NCBI GenBank assembly: GCA_028707675.1
Contig: JAQWAM010000067.1
Span: 1 to 6,988, forward strand
Source: Kiritimatiellia bacterium
Lineage (GTDB): Bacteria; Verrucomicrobiota; Kiritimatiellia; RFP12; UBA1067
DNA: 6,988 bases
Direction: 5' to 3'
Shown here: positions 5,884-6,988 of the stretch, one piece after another
Layout of the letters: each line of letters starts with the position of its first letter
Numbering within the stretch: the first letter of the stretch is position 1
Program-made: the position numbers and the translations under genes
Notes under the pieces: model-generated
Database searches by the model: none
Seen by the model: only the letters and a program-made list of their open reading frames with translations
Told to the model about the DNA's origin: nothing

Positions 5884-6988
5884 ATGGCAGCAAAACCCTA
5901 CAGAGTGCTGTTGGCGGGGCTACTGGTTGCGGCGCCGCCTGCGGGGTTTGCTGTGCAGCACTGGATCGGCACAGGCGAGCGCGTATCGGGCTGGACGGGC
6001 GATGCGCCGGCCGATCGCCTGCGCCTTGGCGTGCGCGACGCGGGCGTGTACCGTGTGGGGGTTGGCGATATCGCTCTTGCCGCAGGCGTGGCAACCAATG
6101 ACGCGCATGCGGCGTTGGCGAATGCCTGCTGCGCGTTAAGCTGCGGGGGACGCGAGGTGGCGTGGAGCACCAACGCGGCCTGCGACGCGCTGCTTTTCTA
6201 CGGCACGCCCGCAACGGATATCTACGCTCCGGAGAATGTCTATTGGCTGGCATTCGGCGCGGGCCGCCGGATGGAGCGGCGGGACGCCGCGCCCGAGCCC
6301 GGGGCGGCAACCAACGAATGGTTCATGCACACACAATCCTATCGGCCGGAGTTCTTGGTTTCGAACGACTCTTCGCAGCGGCGCAGTTCAAAAGGCACGC
6401 TCACGAACGTTTTGAACTTCGGTAAATCCGTGTGGGGCAGCGATGTTGAAAGTCAGCGGCGAGTTGACAGGACAGTGCATATGCCCGGATATGATCTTGC
6501 CGCCGAAACCGGGGTGACGGTCAGGGCGTCTTTGTGCTCGTACCGGGATTTCGTTTTTCCGGACACGCACGAGTGCGAGATACGGGTCAATAATGTCAGT
6601 TGCGGTTCGCTCGACTGGTCGGGCGAAAAGGCGGTTGTTTGTGAGTACGCTGTGCCGGACGGAGCTCTGACCAACAGTATGCCGCTGCTGACGGTGCGGA
6701 ACTGCGGCACGTCAACAAAAAACGACTTCATGATTCTTGAGCTAGAGTTGGTGTATCCGCGTTTATACGCGGCTGCGGAAGGCCATCTGCTGTGCGCGGG
6801 CGGCACAGGCGGGGTCACGCGGGTCAGCGGTTTTGCTTCCGGCGCGCTGCGCGTTTGGGATGTGTCGGAGACGGATGCGCCGCTGGATTTGTCCGTGCCG
6901 ACTTGGCGGGAGTCGGGCGGAGATTGGCGGGCGGCTTTTCTGAGCGGCGGCAGCGCGACACGTTATGCGGTTTTCGACGAGGGTGCCG
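5884..6988 (+). CDS. Gingipain-like (peptidase family C25) secreted precursor, N-terminal part, runs off right edge
   Basis: The frame is open from the ATG at 5884 to the window end (368 codons plus one base). An in-frame TAA at 5875-5877 rules out an earlier start. Residues 1-23 are a signal peptide (MAAKPYR, then VLLAGLLVAAPPAGFA). The rest matches the N-terminal non-catalytic region of C25 proteins: LRLGVRDAGVYRVGVGDIA (46-64), GREVAWSTN, DALLFYGTPATDIYAPENVYWLAF (101-124, compare 'ALLFYG...YT..NVYWL'), a beta-sandwich from about 180 to 295 ending LELVYPRL, and VSGFASGALRVWDVSETDAP (314-333), the conserved strand before the peptidase domain. The catalytic His and Cys would lie to the right, so activity cannot be judged. 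C25 proteins are secreted cysteine peptidases acting at the cell surface or outside the cell, often very large. Ten cysteines in the visible part suggest disulfides. There is no spaced ribosome binding site. It is divergent from the receptor, with 124 bases between. Confidence 0.85.
   Translation, partial: MAAKPYRVLLAGLLVAAPPAGFAVQHWIGTGERVSGWTGDAPADRLRLGVRDAGVYRVGVGDIALAAGVATNDAHAALANACCALSCGGREVAWSTNAACDALLFYGTPATDIYAPENVYWLAFGAGRRMERRDAAPEPGAATNEWFMHTQSYRPEFLVSNDSSQRRSSKGTLTNVLNFGKSVWGSDVESQRRVDRTVHMPGYDLAAETGVTVRASLCSYRDFVFPDTHECEIRVNNVSCGSLDWSGEKAVVCEYAVPDGALTNSMPLLTVRNCGTSTKNDFMILELELVYPRLYAAAEGHLLCAGGTGGVTRVSGFASGALRVWDVSETDAPLDLSVPTWRESGGDWRAAFLSGGSATRYAVFDEGA

Noticed and set aside
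5585..6310. Minus-strand open frame across the divergent promoter and C25 start (241 codons)
   Set aside because: Low-complexity Arg/Pro composition, and it overlaps two well-supported genes and their promoter region.

Overview
This is a GC-rich, gene-dense bacterial window from a diderm organism. It carries a TonB-dependent outer-membrane receptor, secreted proteins with Sec signal peptides, a gingipain-type (C25) peptidase precursor, and a secreted protein whose mature end begins in the 'LLNGGFTDG' style. Together these suggest the PVC superphylum (Kiritimatiellota, Lentisphaerota or Verrucomicrobiota). That placement is an inference from gene content, because no marker gene is present.

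Left edge, 1-316: the first 142 bases are the 5' end of a minus-strand secreted protein. Just upstream of it, 221 to about 316 looks on the minus strand like the 3' tail of another gene with good codon usage and a stop at 221. That tail runs directly into a plus-strand glucan-hydrolase gene that lacks the first helix of its domain. The simplest reading is a deletion, or an assembly join, that fused two divergent genes.

128-2545: a large glycoside hydrolase made of two diverged copies of the same (alpha/alpha)6 domain. The first resembles GH144/COG5368 'glucoamylase'. The second resembles the PF10091/GH189-type domain of cyclic beta-1,2-glucan synthases and has lost an acidic residue present in copy 1. 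Its likely substrate is beta-1,2-glucan or a related glucan. A gap of about 240 bases (2546-2786) follows with no gene I can support.

2787-5759, minus strand: a probable two-gene transport unit. A TonB-dependent receptor comes first. A 10-bp inverted repeat overlaps its stop codon. Next is an unusual gene fusing the first four membrane helices of an ECF-transporter S component to a class I SAM-dependent methyltransferase. Together they suggest uptake of a scarce cofactor or metal complex, perhaps with methylation of it or of a related compound. The substrate cannot be read from the sequence.

5760-5883: a short divergent promoter region holding an operator-like inverted repeat (GTGTTAC-N14-GTAACAC) and a sigma70-type promoter that sits almost on the start codon of the next gene.

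5884-6988, plus strand: the N-terminal part of a secreted gingipain-like C25 peptidase precursor. It runs off the right edge before the catalytic domain.
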